In this document: piece after piece, positions 36,788 to 45,619 of the stretch
How positions within the stretch are numbered: position 1 is the first letter of the stretch
Layout: the number at the start of each line of letters is the position of its first letter
DNA from: UBA11612 sp964475755
GTDB lineage: Bacteria > Pseudomonadota > Alphaproteobacteria > Rhodospirillales > Rhodospirillaceae
Reading direction: 5' to 3'
Assembly: GCA_964475755.1 (NCBI GenBank)
Contig: CAYYXR010000001.1
Span: 62,001-126,000, forward strand
Length of the DNA stretch: 64,000 bases
Made by a program: the position numbers and the translations under genes
Notes under the pieces: model-generated
Told to the model about the DNA's origin: nothing
The model's database searches: none
The model's input: only the letters and a program-made list of their open reading frames with translations

Positions 36788-37657
36788 GTGCCATTTGCAG
36801 ACATCAACGACGCCAGCATCTACTACGAGACCCACGGCGAGGGCGAGTGGCTGCTCTTTGCGCACGGAGGTGATGGCACGCATCTGGGCTGGTGGCGCCA
36901 AGCGTATTTCTTCCGTAACTACTACAAGTGTCTGATCTATGACATGCGTGGTTTGGGCCAAAGCACCGGGGCCGTGAATTACGAAGAGGGCTGGCGAGAC
37001 CTGCTCGGACTTATGGATCATCTGGAAATCGAAAATGCACATATCAACGGTTGGTCAGCCGGCGGATGGACGGTTTCCAAAATCGCGCAAGATCACCCTG
37101 AAAGAGTCCGCTCATTGATCATGACCGATGCGCCTTTCGGATTTTTCACCCCGGCGCTCAGCAAATGGTCTCAAGGCATGATTGACCAACTGACCGGCGG
37201 CTCCACCATTCGCGGCATGGCCGGCGGTGCTTATTTCGCGGACCACTATCCAAAGGACGTGTTTCTGAGCGGATTATTGGGGCGCCTCAATGAACACAAC
37301 CGTCCGGCCAGCTCAGAAGAGGCCTTGCAAGATTACGGCAAAGCCTACCGGGAATGGCGCGACGCTGAGCCCGGTGACTATTCGGACTTTCCTGTCCCCT
37401 CACTGTTTGTGGTCGGCGAAACCGACGGATTGACGGTGCCCTGGCTCATGCGCGGCACAGCCGAGCGCGTGCGCGGCGCAAAACTTGCCGTCATCCCGCG
37501 CGCTGGTCACGGCCCGCCGCGCGAGCAGACCGAAATATACAACGCGCTACTGTTGGAATTCCTACAAACCGTCGATCAGCAACGCCGCGATCCGACTTAC
37601 GTGCCGCCAAAATGGTCTCTCGTTGAGTACTTCCACGGCCTAAGCGGCATTGCCTAA
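36788..37657 (+). CDS. Alpha/beta hydrolase A of tandem triplet
   Basis: Alpha/beta-hydrolase of 289 residues with HGGDG oxyanion motif at 26-30, nucleophile S90 in GWSAG, Asp in VVGETDGL and His in PRAGHGPP. Its nearest relative in the window is hydrolase C: both begin MPFA.(I/V)ND and end in LSGIA. It has Trp where B and C have His before the nucleophile. No signal peptide. Cytoplasmic hydrolysis of an ester, lactone or enol-lactone is possible; the substrate is unknown. Confidence 0.88.
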   Translation: MPFADINDASIYYETHGEGEWLLFAHGGDGTHLGWWRQAYFFRNYYKCLIYDMRGLGQSTGAVNYEEGWRDLLGLMDHLEIENAHINGWSAGGWTVSKIAQDHPERVRSLIMTDAPFGFFTPALSKWSQGMIDQLTGGSTIRGMAGGAYFADHYPKDVFLSGLLGRLNEHNRPASSEEALQDYGKAYREWRDAEPGDYSDFPVPSLFVVGETDGLTVPWLMRGTAERVRGAKLAVIPRAGHGPPREQTEIYNALLLEFLQTVDQQRRDPTYVPPKWSLVEYFHGLSGIA

Positions 37658-37699
37658 CCAACATTTCGAATCACGCAAGTAAACGCAGGGAATACACCA

Positions 37700-38512
37700 A
37701 TGCCTATAGTCAAAATCGACGGCACCGACCTCTACTACGAAGTCGAAGGCGAAGGCGAAGGCGAATGGGCCATATTTGTTCATGGCGGCGGTGGTACGCA
37801 TTTGAGCTGGTGGCGTCAGGTTTATGCGCTGCGCGATCGCTATAAATGCGTCACTTACGATGCCTTTGGATCGGGCCAATCCGGCGGCACATCGGATTCA
37901 CCCAATGGCGAGCGCGAACTGCTCGGCCTGATGGACCACCTAGGCATCGAAAAGGCATTTCTGAACGGACACTCGGCTGGGGGTTCGGCTGTTTCCAAGG
38001 TGTCTCAATTGCAGCCGGATCGGGTTCACGCCTTGATCATGACCTGCTGCGTGTTCGGGTTTCAAACCGCGGCCCTCAACAAATGGGCGGCGATGATGCT
38101 CGATAAGTTTTCGCGCGGAATTACGATTGGAGATCGTGTGCGGCCCCCAGATACGGAAAAGAATGACCCCGAAATGCATTTCTTCAATCGCATGCTGGGC
38201 CGATTGAATTCTCGGGTCAGGCCGCGCGATGCGGAAAGCTACACTGCGCGCTTCGGTGATGCGTATCGAACTATGCGCGACACACCGCCGGTGGACTACT
38301 CGGACTTTAAGGTGCCTTCGCTCTTCATCGTGGGAGAATACGACGAACTTCAGGTGCCCTGGCTGGTGCGGGAAACCGCGGACGCCATCCCGGGCTCAAC
38401 CATTGTCGAAATTCCAGACTCGGGCCACGGCCCGCCATCCGAAAAACCCGGCACATATAATTCCGTTATTATGTCTTTTATGGATCATCACGATCCGCGA
38501 AACCGGACGTAG
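37700..38512 (+). CDS. Alpha/beta hydrolase B of tandem triplet
   Basis: Second member, 270 residues, more divergent. HGGGG at about 28-32, nucleophile S92 in GHSAG, Asp in IVGEYDELQVPW and His in PDSGHGPP. It lacks the 25-residue C-terminal extension shared by A and C. A three-unit GAAGGC DNA repeat at 37745-37762 codes for two extra residues (GE) in the loop before the first strand. It lies 42 bp after A and 12 bp before C, so all three are probably in one operon. Confidence 0.88.
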   Translation: MPIVKIDGTDLYYEVEGEGEGEWAIFVHGGGGTHLSWWRQVYALRDRYKCVTYDAFGSGQSGGTSDSPNGERELLGLMDHLGIEKAFLNGHSAGGSAVSKVSQLQPDRVHALIMTCCVFGFQTAALNKWAAMMLDKFSRGITIGDRVRPPDTEKNDPEMHFFNRMLGRLNSRVRPRDAESYTARFGDAYRTMRDTPPVDYSDFKVPSLFIVGEYDELQVPWLVRETADAIPGSTIVEIPDSGHGPPSEKPGTYNSVIMSFMDHHDPRNRT

Positions 38513-38524
38513 AGGTACAAGTCG

Positions 38525-39394
38525 ATGCCCTTTGCAAACGTCAACGATATAAGCCTGTACTACGAGGTACACGGCGAAGGTGATTGGCTGGTCTTCGTGC
38601 ACGGCGGCGGCAGCTCGCATATGACCTGGTGGCGCCAAGCCTATTTTTTCCGCGACTACTACAAATGCCTCATTTACGACGCCCGCGGGCTCGGTCAGAG
38701 CGAAGGCATCGAGCACGCACCGGAGGGCGACAAAGATCTATTGGCGCTCATGGACCATCTCGAAATCGAGAAAGCACACCTGAACGGGCATTCGGCCGGG
38801 GGATGGGCTGTTTCCAAAATTGCCCAGCAGCATCCGGAACGCGCCCTCTCACTCATTATGACCGACACGCCGTTCGGGTTTTTCACGCCTGAACTCAGCA
38901 CTTGGGCACAGGAAATGCTCGATAAATTCGAACGGGGTTTCGATATTCGCGATAATTCGGTCGCGTCTTATTTCGAGACCACAGAACCGAAAGAGTATTT
39001 CTTCAGAGGCATGCTGGGCCGTCTCAATGCCGGTGTGCGCCCGCCCGATCCAACCCAATACACAAAACGTTTTGGCAATATATACGAGTACATGCGCGAT
39101 ACGCCGAATGGCGATTACTCGAATTTCAAAATCCCAACGCTGTTCACGTTAGGAGAGGTCGACAATTTGACTTTGCCATGGCTCGTTCGCGGCACGGCGA
39201 AGCGGGTGAGCGGCGCAAAATTGGCCGTGTTCCCGCGCGCAGGTCACGGCCCGCCGCAGGAACAAACCGAGGCTTACAATGCCGTACTGCTGGAGTTTCT
39301 GCAGGCCGTCGACCAAAAGCGCAGGGAGCCGTCACACGAAGCACCGAAGTGGTCGCTGGTAAACTACTATCACGCCTTAAGCGGTATCGCCTGA
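38525..39394 (+). CDS. Alpha/beta hydrolase C of tandem triplet
   Basis: Third member, 289 residues. HGGGS at 26-30, nucleophile S90 in GHSAG, acid in LGEVDNLTLPW and His in PRAGHGPP. It aligns with hydrolase A over the whole length, including the end PKWSLVNYYHALSGIA, so A and C came from a fairly recent duplication while B is older. Converges on the alkyltransferase gene. Confidence 0.88.
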   Translation: MPFANVNDISLYYEVHGEGDWLVFVHGGGSSHMTWWRQAYFFRDYYKCLIYDARGLGQSEGIEHAPEGDKDLLALMDHLEIEKAHLNGHSAGGWAVSKIAQQHPERALSLIMTDTPFGFFTPELSTWAQEMLDKFERGFDIRDNSVASYFETTEPKEYFFRGMLGRLNAGVRPPDPTQYTKRFGNIYEYMRDTPNGDYSNFKIPTLFTLGEVDNLTLPWLVRGTAKRVSGAKLAVFPRAGHGPPQEQTEAYNAVLLEFLQAVDQKRREPSHEAPKWSLVNYYHALSGIA

Positions 39395-39413
39395 CTTCGG
39401 TGGGATCACCGTT

Positions 39414-40319
39414 TTAAGACGCGCGCGCGGTTTTCGCCAAAGATCCAACCGGCACTGAAGCATTGATATGTTCGCCCTCGCGGCGCGCCGCTTCCCAACC
39501 GAGCATCGACCAGCGCCTGGGTGCGCCCCAGCGGTATGACTTGAACAGCCCGCTTGCTCTCAACACCCGGTGACACGGAATAAGAAAGGCAATCGTATTC
39601 GCCGCAAGAGCCGTGCCTACGGCCCTGGATGCCGAAGGTTTACCGATGGCCTTTGCGATATCTCCGTAGCTTACGATACTTCCTTCAGGGATTCGGAGAA
39701 GCGCCGACCACACTTGAATCTGGAAGTTTGTTCCGCGCAACAATAAGCGTGGCTTCTCGGGCTGTCTTTGCGCACTGGGCTCTTCGAAAATACGCGCCGA
39801 GATTTCATTCTCACTTTCGGGATTAGCGGCAAAGGTACTGAGTGGCCAGCGTGCCTTTGCTTTCTTCAATGCGGCACTGTCTTTCCCATCGGTAAACTCT
39901 ATTCCGCATATTCCCCGATCTGTAGAAAGAACCAGAGCGCGGCCGAACGGTGTTTCCGCGAAGCTGTACAAAATAGCGATATCCCGGCCGCAAGATTTAT
40001 ATTCTCCAGGCGTCATCGCTTCGACGGACACAAATTGATCATGCAGCCGCGATGCGCCGGAAAGGCCGCTGTCCAGCGCAGCGATCAAAACCGGCGCGGA
40101 TTGTTCCAAGATAGCTTTGGCGCGTTCCACGGTTATAAAGCTTATGAACTGCTTCGGACTGACCCCCGCCCAGCGTTTAAATAAGCGTTGGAAGTGAAAC
40201 GGGCTGAGCTTCACACGGGCCGCCAGTTCCTCCAGCGTCGGCGCCGAGTCCCGGCGAGACATTAAATAATTAATTGTCGCTTCAATTCTTTCGTAGTCGA
40301 TTGAATGCTCGGCGCGCAT
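39414..40319 (-). CDS. AraC-type HTH / methylated-DNA cysteine methyltransferase
   Basis: Ada-like protein of 301 residues without the N-terminal zinc domain that senses methylphosphotriesters. Residues about 8-107 are an AraC-type double HTH. Residues about 115-285 are an O6-alkylguanine-DNA alkyltransferase with active Cys C249 in IPCHRVLR. It can repair O6-methylguanine and perhaps control its own gene, but lacks the usual activation switch. Starts at ATG 40317-40319. Confidence 0.9.
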   Translation of the reverse strand: MRAEHSIDYERIEATINYLMSRRDSAPTLEELAARVKLSPFHFQRLFKRWAGVSPKQFISFITVERAKAILEQSAPVLIAALDSGLSGASRLHDQFVSVEAMTPGEYKSCGRDIAILYSFAETPFGRALVLSTDRGICGIEFTDGKDSAALKKAKARWPLSTFAANPESENEISARIFEEPSAQRQPEKPRLLLRGTNFQIQVWSALLRIPEGSIVSYGDIAKAIGKPSASRAVGTALAANTIAFLIPCHRVLRASGLFKSYRWGAPRRWSMLGWEAARREGEHINASVPVGSLAKTARAS

Positions 40320-40431
40320 TTAGGCTGAACATCGCTGTTGCGACCTCTTCGCGGAACTCACCGCCTTGATTGCGGTGCCATTTTAGAGCGCTGAGGAGCC
40401 CGCGCCGACCCGAATCTTGCGCCGCGACCAA

Positions 40432-41025
40432 TTACCCAACGGGCAAGCCATCGCTGGGTAGGGAATCGTCCCGGCGATCTTCACTGCGATGCGCCATGGC
40501 GATGCGCCGCATATTTTTAACCGCGTCATCCAACTTCTTTAGTTTATCCCCTAAGTCTTCGCGCACCTCTTCAGCAGAATCACTTAGAAGAAACCGGCTC
40601 ACAACATCGTATTGGCGACCGAGGCTGTTTACAGCATCGGTGAAGCTTCTGGATTTGGGCGTATGTGTATCGTGAACACCGCGCAAATTGGTCATAAGCA
40701 TGTGAATGAGCGCCCGTATAAACGGATCAGCCGTCTTCATCTTTTTGAGCATCACATCAATGGGAATTTTCATAAGCGTTGAATCTTCGACGGCAAACGC
40801 GGTGGCCATCCTGGGACTATTGTCGATGACCGCCATTTCGCCGAAAAGCTCGCCGCGACGCACCGTCGCCAACGGGATTTTTTTGCCTTGCGCTTCCCGA
40901 TAGATTCCAATGGCACCGGAATTTACGATATACGCGGCGTCGCCCTTTGAGCCTTGCCTGAATAGAACTTTACCTTTCGGAAATTGTACGACGTCTATGC
41001 CTGAGTCATCTAAATGGGCGACCAT
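40432..41025 (-). CDS. Cyclic nucleotide-binding domain protein
   Basis: A 197-residue protein with a CRP-type cNMP domain at about 10-120. The phosphate-binding cassette reads GELFGE (58-63) through PRMATA with R72, so cAMP or cGMP binding is plausible. There is no DNA-binding HTH after it; the C-terminal 80 residues are charged and helical, with possible coiled coil. It may be a sensor that works by protein contact. Partner unknown. Confidence 0.82.
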   Translation of the reverse strand: MVAHLDDSGIDVVQFPKGKVLFRQGSKGDAAYIVNSGAIGIYREAQGKKIPLATVRRGELFGEMAVIDNSPRMATAFAVEDSTLMKIPIDVMLKKMKTADPFIRALIHMLMTNLRGVHDTHTPKSRSFTDAVNSLGRQYDVVSRFLLSDSAEEVREDLGDKLKKLDDAVKNMRRIAMAHRSEDRRDDSLPSDGLPVG

Positions 41026-41155
41026 TCTGTAGTGCCTTTATTGAGGATCGCGCGCCTCGAATGCCCGTCGGAACCTCGCAATTATTATGCATGCGCAGCG
41101 GCATTTTCGCCCCTTTGCTGTTAATGTCAAAAATAATCATGGGTGTTCGAGAAGT

Positions 41156-41216
41156 CCTTTGCTTGGCAAAGGGAGGCATGTTTTAGTAGCGCCGCCTCAG
41201 GTTTCGTGCAGGAGGC
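41156..41216 (+). other. Two hairpins in the leader of the TRAP permease genes
   Basis: First hairpin CCTTTGC-TTG-GCAAAGG at 41156-41172. Second pairs GCCTC (41194-41198) with GAGGC (41212-41216). Both lie between the divergent cNMP-binding gene and the chosen TTG start at 41251. They may be part of a structured leader or early transcript control. No known riboswitch recognised. Confidence 0.35.
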
Positions 41217-41250
41217 GCACGGTCAACCTAGACGTGTTCGGGGGGTTATC

Positions 41251-41823
41251 TTGAAGTCGCTGGTGGGATTTGTCCGCGTTGTTGACGCGTTTAACAGAGT
41301 ATTGGGCGAAGCGGTCGCCTGGCTGACGCTCGGTTGTGTGCTGACATGCTTTGCAGGCGTCGTTCTCAGATACGTATTCAACGTAGGATATATATGGCTG
41401 CAGGAACTTTATGTCTGGCAGCATGCCATCGTGTTCATGGTGGGCGCAGGATATACGTTCCTGATGCGCGGGCACGTCAGCGTCGATGTTCTCTTCACGA
41501 GATTTGAGCCGCGCCGGAAAGCCAAGGTCGAGATCTTCGGCACGATCGTATTCCTGCTGCCGTGGATTGCCGTGCTCGCCTACACCTCCGCGCCGTTTGT
41601 CATGTCTTCCTGGTCTATTTATGAACGCTCAGGCCAGCCCGGCGGCATGCCTGCCTTATTCCTGCTGAAGACGGTCATTTGGATTTTCTGTTTTGTGGTG
41701 GCTGTTCAAGGGCTGGCGCTGATCGCGCGCCGCGTCCTCTTTCTTCAAGGTCATGACATTGATGTAGGGACCCCAAATATGCTGGCGGAAGCCGATCACC
41801 CCACGCCGGGAGTCTCCAAATGA
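41251..41823 (+). CDS. TRAP transporter small permease (DctQ family)
   Basis: Four-helix DctQ subunit, 190 residues from the chosen start. Helices lie near 17-38, 51-70, 95-115 and 135-158; VLRYVFNVGYIWLQEL(Y)VWQH is the conserved family stretch. I favour the TTG at 41251 because GGGGGG lies 6 bases before it and family length fits; a GTG at 41143 would add 36 polar residues. It overlaps the large permease gene by 4 bases (ATGA). Confidence 0.85.
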   Translation: MKSLVGFVRVVDAFNRVLGEAVAWLTLGCVLTCFAGVVLRYVFNVGYIWLQELYVWQHAIVFMVGAGYTFLMRGHVSVDVLFTRFEPRRKAKVEIFGTIVFLLPWIAVLAYTSAPFVMSSWSIYERSGQPGGMPALFLLKTVIWIFCFVVAVQGLALIARRVLFLQGHDIDVGTPNMLAEADHPTPGVSK

Positions 41824-43370
41824 GCCCGGATCAAATCGGAAGCATTATTGCCATTGGTATGTTTGCCGCGACGTTGTTCGCGGTCATCATCGGATTCCCC
41901 GTCGCCTTTACCCTGGGCGGCATGGGTCTGATATTCGCCGGCCTTGGTATTTTGACCAACACGTTGGACCCGGCCATTCTCTCGGCACTGGGAAATTCAT
42001 ACTTCGGGACCATGGTGAACGAGACCTTGGTGGCCGTTCCGCTTTTCGTGTTTATGGGTGTAACGCTCGAACGCTCCAGGATCGCGGAATCTCTCCTTAC
42101 AACCATGGGCGAACTGTTCGGCACGTTGCGCGGTGGCCTTGGATATTCGGTCGTTCTCGTCGGCGCACTCCTAGCGGCGTCCACCGGGATTGTCGGCGCG
42201 ACCGTCGTTACCATGGGATTGCTGTCGCTGCCCGCCATGACCAGAGCCGGATACGACCCCAAGCTTTCGACCGGCACCATCGCGGCCTGCGGCACTTTGG
42301 GACAAATTATTCCGCCTTCGACGGTTCTGATTTTCGTTGGCGATATGCTTCAAGGCGCCAACCAACAGGCGCAAATGGCCATGGGTAACCTGGCCCCTGA
42401 ACCAGTATCGGTCGGGCAATTGTTTGCAGGCGCAATGTTGCCTGGGTTGATGTTGGTCATTCTTTATATGCTTTGGATATTCTTCAAATCGGTTACCGAG
42501 CCTAAATCATGTCCGCCGCTACAATTAACGGCTGCGCAGCGCGCGGGCCTTGGCGGACGCGTGCTGTCGGCTCTACTGCCGCCGCTCATTCTGATTGTGG
42601 CCGTGTTGGGGTCCATCCTGACAGGCATTGCAACTCCGACGGAATCGGCGTCCGTGGGCGCTGTCGGCGCTTTGCTGCTCTCGGCATGGAAACGCAAACT
42701 GACTCTCGACATCCTTCAGCAGGTCATGCGTTCGACCATGACCATCACGTCGATGGTCTTCATTATTCTGCTTGGCGCAGGCGTGTTCAGTCTGACGTTC
42801 CGGGGACTTGGCGGTGAAGGCCTGGTCTACTCCGTGCTCTCGGACATTCCGGGCGGGGCGGCAGGCGCCATTCTGATCGTCATGCTGATGATCTTTTTGC
42901 TCGGGTTCTTCCTCGACACCTTCCAGATCATTTTCATCACCATCCCGATTGCCGCGCCGGTTCTTATTCAACTTGGCGTGGACCCGATATGGCTGGGCGT
43001 GATGATCGGCATGAACCTGCAGACAAGCTTTCTCACGCCGCCTTTTGGTTTTGCCTTGTTCTACCTTCGCGGCGCGGCGGAAAAAGTTATACGCACCGCC
43101 GATATATATCGCGGAGCGATCCCCTTCGTCGGCCTGCAAGCTTTGGCAATGGTGATTCTGTGGTTCTTCCCGGCCATCGCAACCGAACTGCCGGACATGC
43201 TTTATCGCTCAGATGACTCAGGCGGTGTGGCTGTGGACTACGATTACGACTCAACGGCACCGTCGATTCCGGTTACAAGCGGGGATGATTTCACCGACCT
43301 TTTCGGCCCGAGAAATCCCGATAACCCGCCACCCCGGGACGATTTCAGAAATCTGATCCCAAGCGATTAA
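41820..43370 (+). CDS. TRAP transporter large permease (DctM family)
   Basis: Twelve-helix sodium-coupled TRAP permease, 516 residues. PVAFTLGGMG, VPLFVFMGVTLERS, LLAASTGIVGATVVTMG, TGTIAACGTLGQIIPPSTVL and LQTSFLTPPFGFALFYLRG are DctM hallmarks. After the last helix there is an unusual acidic, Pro/Asp-rich tail of about 50 residues. The matching binding protein is the next gene, but on the opposite strand. Confidence 0.92.
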   Translation: MSPDQIGSIIAIGMFAATLFAVIIGFPVAFTLGGMGLIFAGLGILTNTLDPAILSALGNSYFGTMVNETLVAVPLFVFMGVTLERSRIAESLLTTMGELFGTLRGGLGYSVVLVGALLAASTGIVGATVVTMGLLSLPAMTRAGYDPKLSTGTIAACGTLGQIIPPSTVLIFVGDMLQGANQQAQMAMGNLAPEPVSVGQLFAGAMLPGLMLVILYMLWIFFKSVTEPKSCPPLQLTAAQRAGLGGRVLSALLPPLILIVAVLGSILTGIATPTESASVGAVGALLLSAWKRKLTLDILQQVMRSTMTITSMVFIILLGAGVFSLTFRGLGGEGLVYSVLSDIPGGAAGAILIVMLMIFLLGFFLDTFQIIFITIPIAAPVLIQLGVDPIWLGVMIGMNLQTSFLTPPFGFALFYLRGAAEKVIRTADIYRGAIPFVGLQALAMVILWFFPAIATELPDMLYRSDDSGGVAVDYDYDSTAPSIPVTSGDDFTDLFGPRNPDNPPPRDDFRNLIPSD

Positions 43371-43388
43371 GTCACTAAATTTAGATCG

Positions 43389-44492
43389 CTAGCCAATCTT
43401 AAAGGTGAACGGCAAGCGCCGTGCGTTGGCGTATGCTTGTTGGCTGATGCGCGTCCACGGTGTGATCTGCTGACGAAATGCGATGAAATCCTCGATAATT
43501 TTGCGCACGATTGCATCACCGCCTTCGTAGATCTCATTGAGCACTTCGTTGGCTTTTTCACCGCTGGCGATAATCACATCGTCAGGCAGGCCTTTGACAA
43601 TGACACCGTGCTGCTGAACAAGCGTTTTTAAAGCCGCGCCGGAGTTGGCATTGTACTCGGCCGTCATATCCGTGTTCATGGCTTCTGCGCACATTTGAAC
43701 GACCATCTTTAGATCGTCGGGCAGTGACTGCCACGCTTCTTCATTCACGGTCAAAGCCAGGGTCGGGCCCGGCTCGTGATAGCCGTGCGAGTAGTAGAAC
43801 TTGCACACCTGGTAGAAACCGAGGGACAGATCGTTGTACGGCCCGATCCACTCCGCCGCGTCAACAGCCCCCGACTGCAAGGCTTGGAAAATTTCACCGC
43901 CGGCAAGCTGAACGGGCACCGCGCCCATCTTCTGCAAAACTTTTGCCTGGTTGCCCGGCGCGCGGAATTTCAATCCCTGGAAATCCTCTACGCTTTTAAT
44001 TTCGCGCTTAAACCAGCCAAGCATCTGCGTGCTTGTATTGCCGGCAATAAACGCGCGCAAACCGAAAGGCGCATAAAGTTCATCCCAAAGCTTCTGGCCA
44101 TTGCCATGCTTAATCCAGGCATTCATCTCGTCTGAGGTGAAACCCCACGGGAATGCCGTGAAAAACGCACACCCTTCCGATTTATTCAAATGGTAGTACG
44201 CCGGGTCGTGACCCAACTGGGCCGTGCCGCTGGACACGGCATCGAACACGCCAAGAGCAGGCACCAGTTCACCCGCGGCATAAACCTTGATGCGAAGACG
44301 CCCTCCACTAGCCGTTTCAATATTCTTGGCCAAACGCTCCACGCCCGTTCCGACGCCAGGCAATCCTTTCGGCCACGACGTCACCATGCGCCATTCCCGG
44401 ATGCCTTGAGATATGGCCGGCGCCGCAACAGCGGACGCCGCAGCTGCGGTGCTGGTCAAAGCGGCTTTTTTCATAAAGGAACGGCGTTTCAT
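43389..44492 (-). CDS. TRAP substrate-binding protein, TakP-like (2-oxoacid binding)
   Basis: DctP-family periplasmic binding protein, 367 residues. The N-terminus MKRRSFMKKA plus a hydrophobic stretch is a twin-arginine-type signal. VTSWPKGLPGVGTGVERLA, VYAAGELVPALGVFDAVSSGTAQ, GGEIFQALQSGAVDAAEWIGPYND and HEPGP closely follow TakP of Rhodobacter, which binds 2-oxoacids such as pyruvate; lactate-binding relatives exist too. It faces its permease genes tail to tail (18 bp) and follows korB by 53 bp on the same strand, which links import with 2-oxoacid oxidation. Confidence 0.88.
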   Translation of the reverse strand: MKRRSFMKKAALTSTAAAASAVAAPAISQGIREWRMVTSWPKGLPGVGTGVERLAKNIETASGGRLRIKVYAAGELVPALGVFDAVSSGTAQLGHDPAYYHLNKSEGCAFFTAFPWGFTSDEMNAWIKHGNGQKLWDELYAPFGLRAFIAGNTSTQMLGWFKREIKSVEDFQGLKFRAPGNQAKVLQKMGAVPVQLAGGEIFQALQSGAVDAAEWIGPYNDLSLGFYQVCKFYYSHGYHEPGPTLALTVNEEAWQSLPDDLKMVVQMCAEAMNTDMTAEYNANSGAALKTLVQQHGVIVKGLPDDVIIASGEKANEVLNEIYEGGDAIVRKIIEDFIAFRQQITPWTRISQQAYANARRLPFTFKIG

Positions 44493-44545
44493 GGATAACT
44501 CCCGTGGTCTGTAATGAGGTGGCCAGCGCGAAGCTGAGTGCGAAA

Positions 44546-45568
44546 TTATTCGACTGACCAGGTATTGCCCGCACGCATCAGCTTATCAAGATCGCCGGGT
44601 CCGTTGGCCTTTGCTTTCTCGTTCTGTGCGGCAACCGCCGTTTCGTAGGACGGCGCAGGGTCGCAATAAATAACGCCCAACACTTCAGGAAAATTCGGCG
44701 GACGCACAGCGGCTAACAGACCCGCAAGAACGCGATTGGTCTCGTCGTGTATCAAGATGTCTTTCTCGGTCACGCCGTTTTCGCCAATGACAACGGTTTC
44801 CAGCTTCAAGGCCTGCGGGTTTAAACGTATCCCTTTGTTCTTTTCCTTACCGTAGATCAGCGGCTCGCCATGAACCACATGCAGCTGCATATCCGCAGCC
44901 ACCGCTTTTTCGGTGAACTCGCTGAATACGGCGTCGTTGTACACAATGCAGTTTTGGATAATTTCCACAAAGGATGCGCCCTTGTGGTCGCGGGCGCGCG
45001 CGAAAATCTCACCGAGCTGCTTGGCTTGAATATCGATGCCGCGCGCGACAAAGCGCGCATTGCTGCCCAACGCAAACGTGCAGGCATCCGCCGGGCTATC
45101 GATACTGCCCATCGGCGTTGAGGGTGATTTCTGACCGATCCTCGACGTCGGTGAGAATTGCCCTTTAGTCAGTCCATAGACCTCGTTGTTAAACAATAAG
45201 ATGTTGATGTCGACATTGCGGCGCAGTGCGTGAAACAAATGATTTCCGCCAATGGACAATGCATCGCCGTCGCCGGTCACCAACCACACATCGAGTTCGG
45301 GGCGCGCAAGCTTCACGCCCGTTGCGATCGCCGGCGCGCGGCCGTGAATTGTATGGAACCCATAAGTGGCCATGTAATACGGAAAGCGCGACGAGCAGCC
45401 GATGCCAGAAACAAACACCGTCTTTTCTGGCTGCGCGCCCATGTCCGCCAATGCCTTGTGCATGGCTTTCAGAATGGCGTAGTCGCCGCAGCCGGGGCAC
45501 CAGCGGACGTCTTGGTCCGAAGCAAAGTCCTTAGGGCTTAGCTTGTCCGGTTGCACTTGAACATTCAT
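44546..45568 (-). CDS. korB: 2-oxoacid:ferredoxin oxidoreductase, beta subunit
   Basis: Thiamine-diphosphate-binding subunit, 340 residues. WCPGCGD at 23-29 and GIGCSSRFPYY provide Fe-S cysteines and substrate-side residues; VTGDGDALSIGGNHL is the ThDP/Mg motif. Pairs with korA, 51 bp upstream. The likely reaction is CoA-dependent decarboxylation of 2-oxoglutarate (or another 2-oxoacid) with reduction of ferredoxin; the substrate is inferred from the family, not shown. Confidence 0.92.
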   Translation of the reverse strand: MNVQVQPDKLSPKDFASDQDVRWCPGCGDYAILKAMHKALADMGAQPEKTVFVSGIGCSSRFPYYMATYGFHTIHGRAPAIATGVKLARPELDVWLVTGDGDALSIGGNHLFHALRRNVDINILLFNNEVYGLTKGQFSPTSRIGQKSPSTPMGSIDSPADACTFALGSNARFVARGIDIQAKQLGEIFARARDHKGASFVEIIQNCIVYNDAVFSEFTEKAVAADMQLHVVHGEPLIYGKEKNKGIRLNPQALKLETVVIGENGVTEKDILIHDETNRVLAGLLAAVRPPNFPEVLGVIYCDPAPSYETAVAAQNEKAKANGPGDLDKLMRAGNTWSVE

Positions 45569-45619
45569 GACAAATTGCCTTTCAGCGGTCTTAGCGGATC
45601 GGTTTTTACCGTCCGAACC

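Noticed and set aside
36788..39394. Tandem hydrolases as one broken gene
   Set aside because: Each has its own start, complete triad and stop; they are three separate paralogues.
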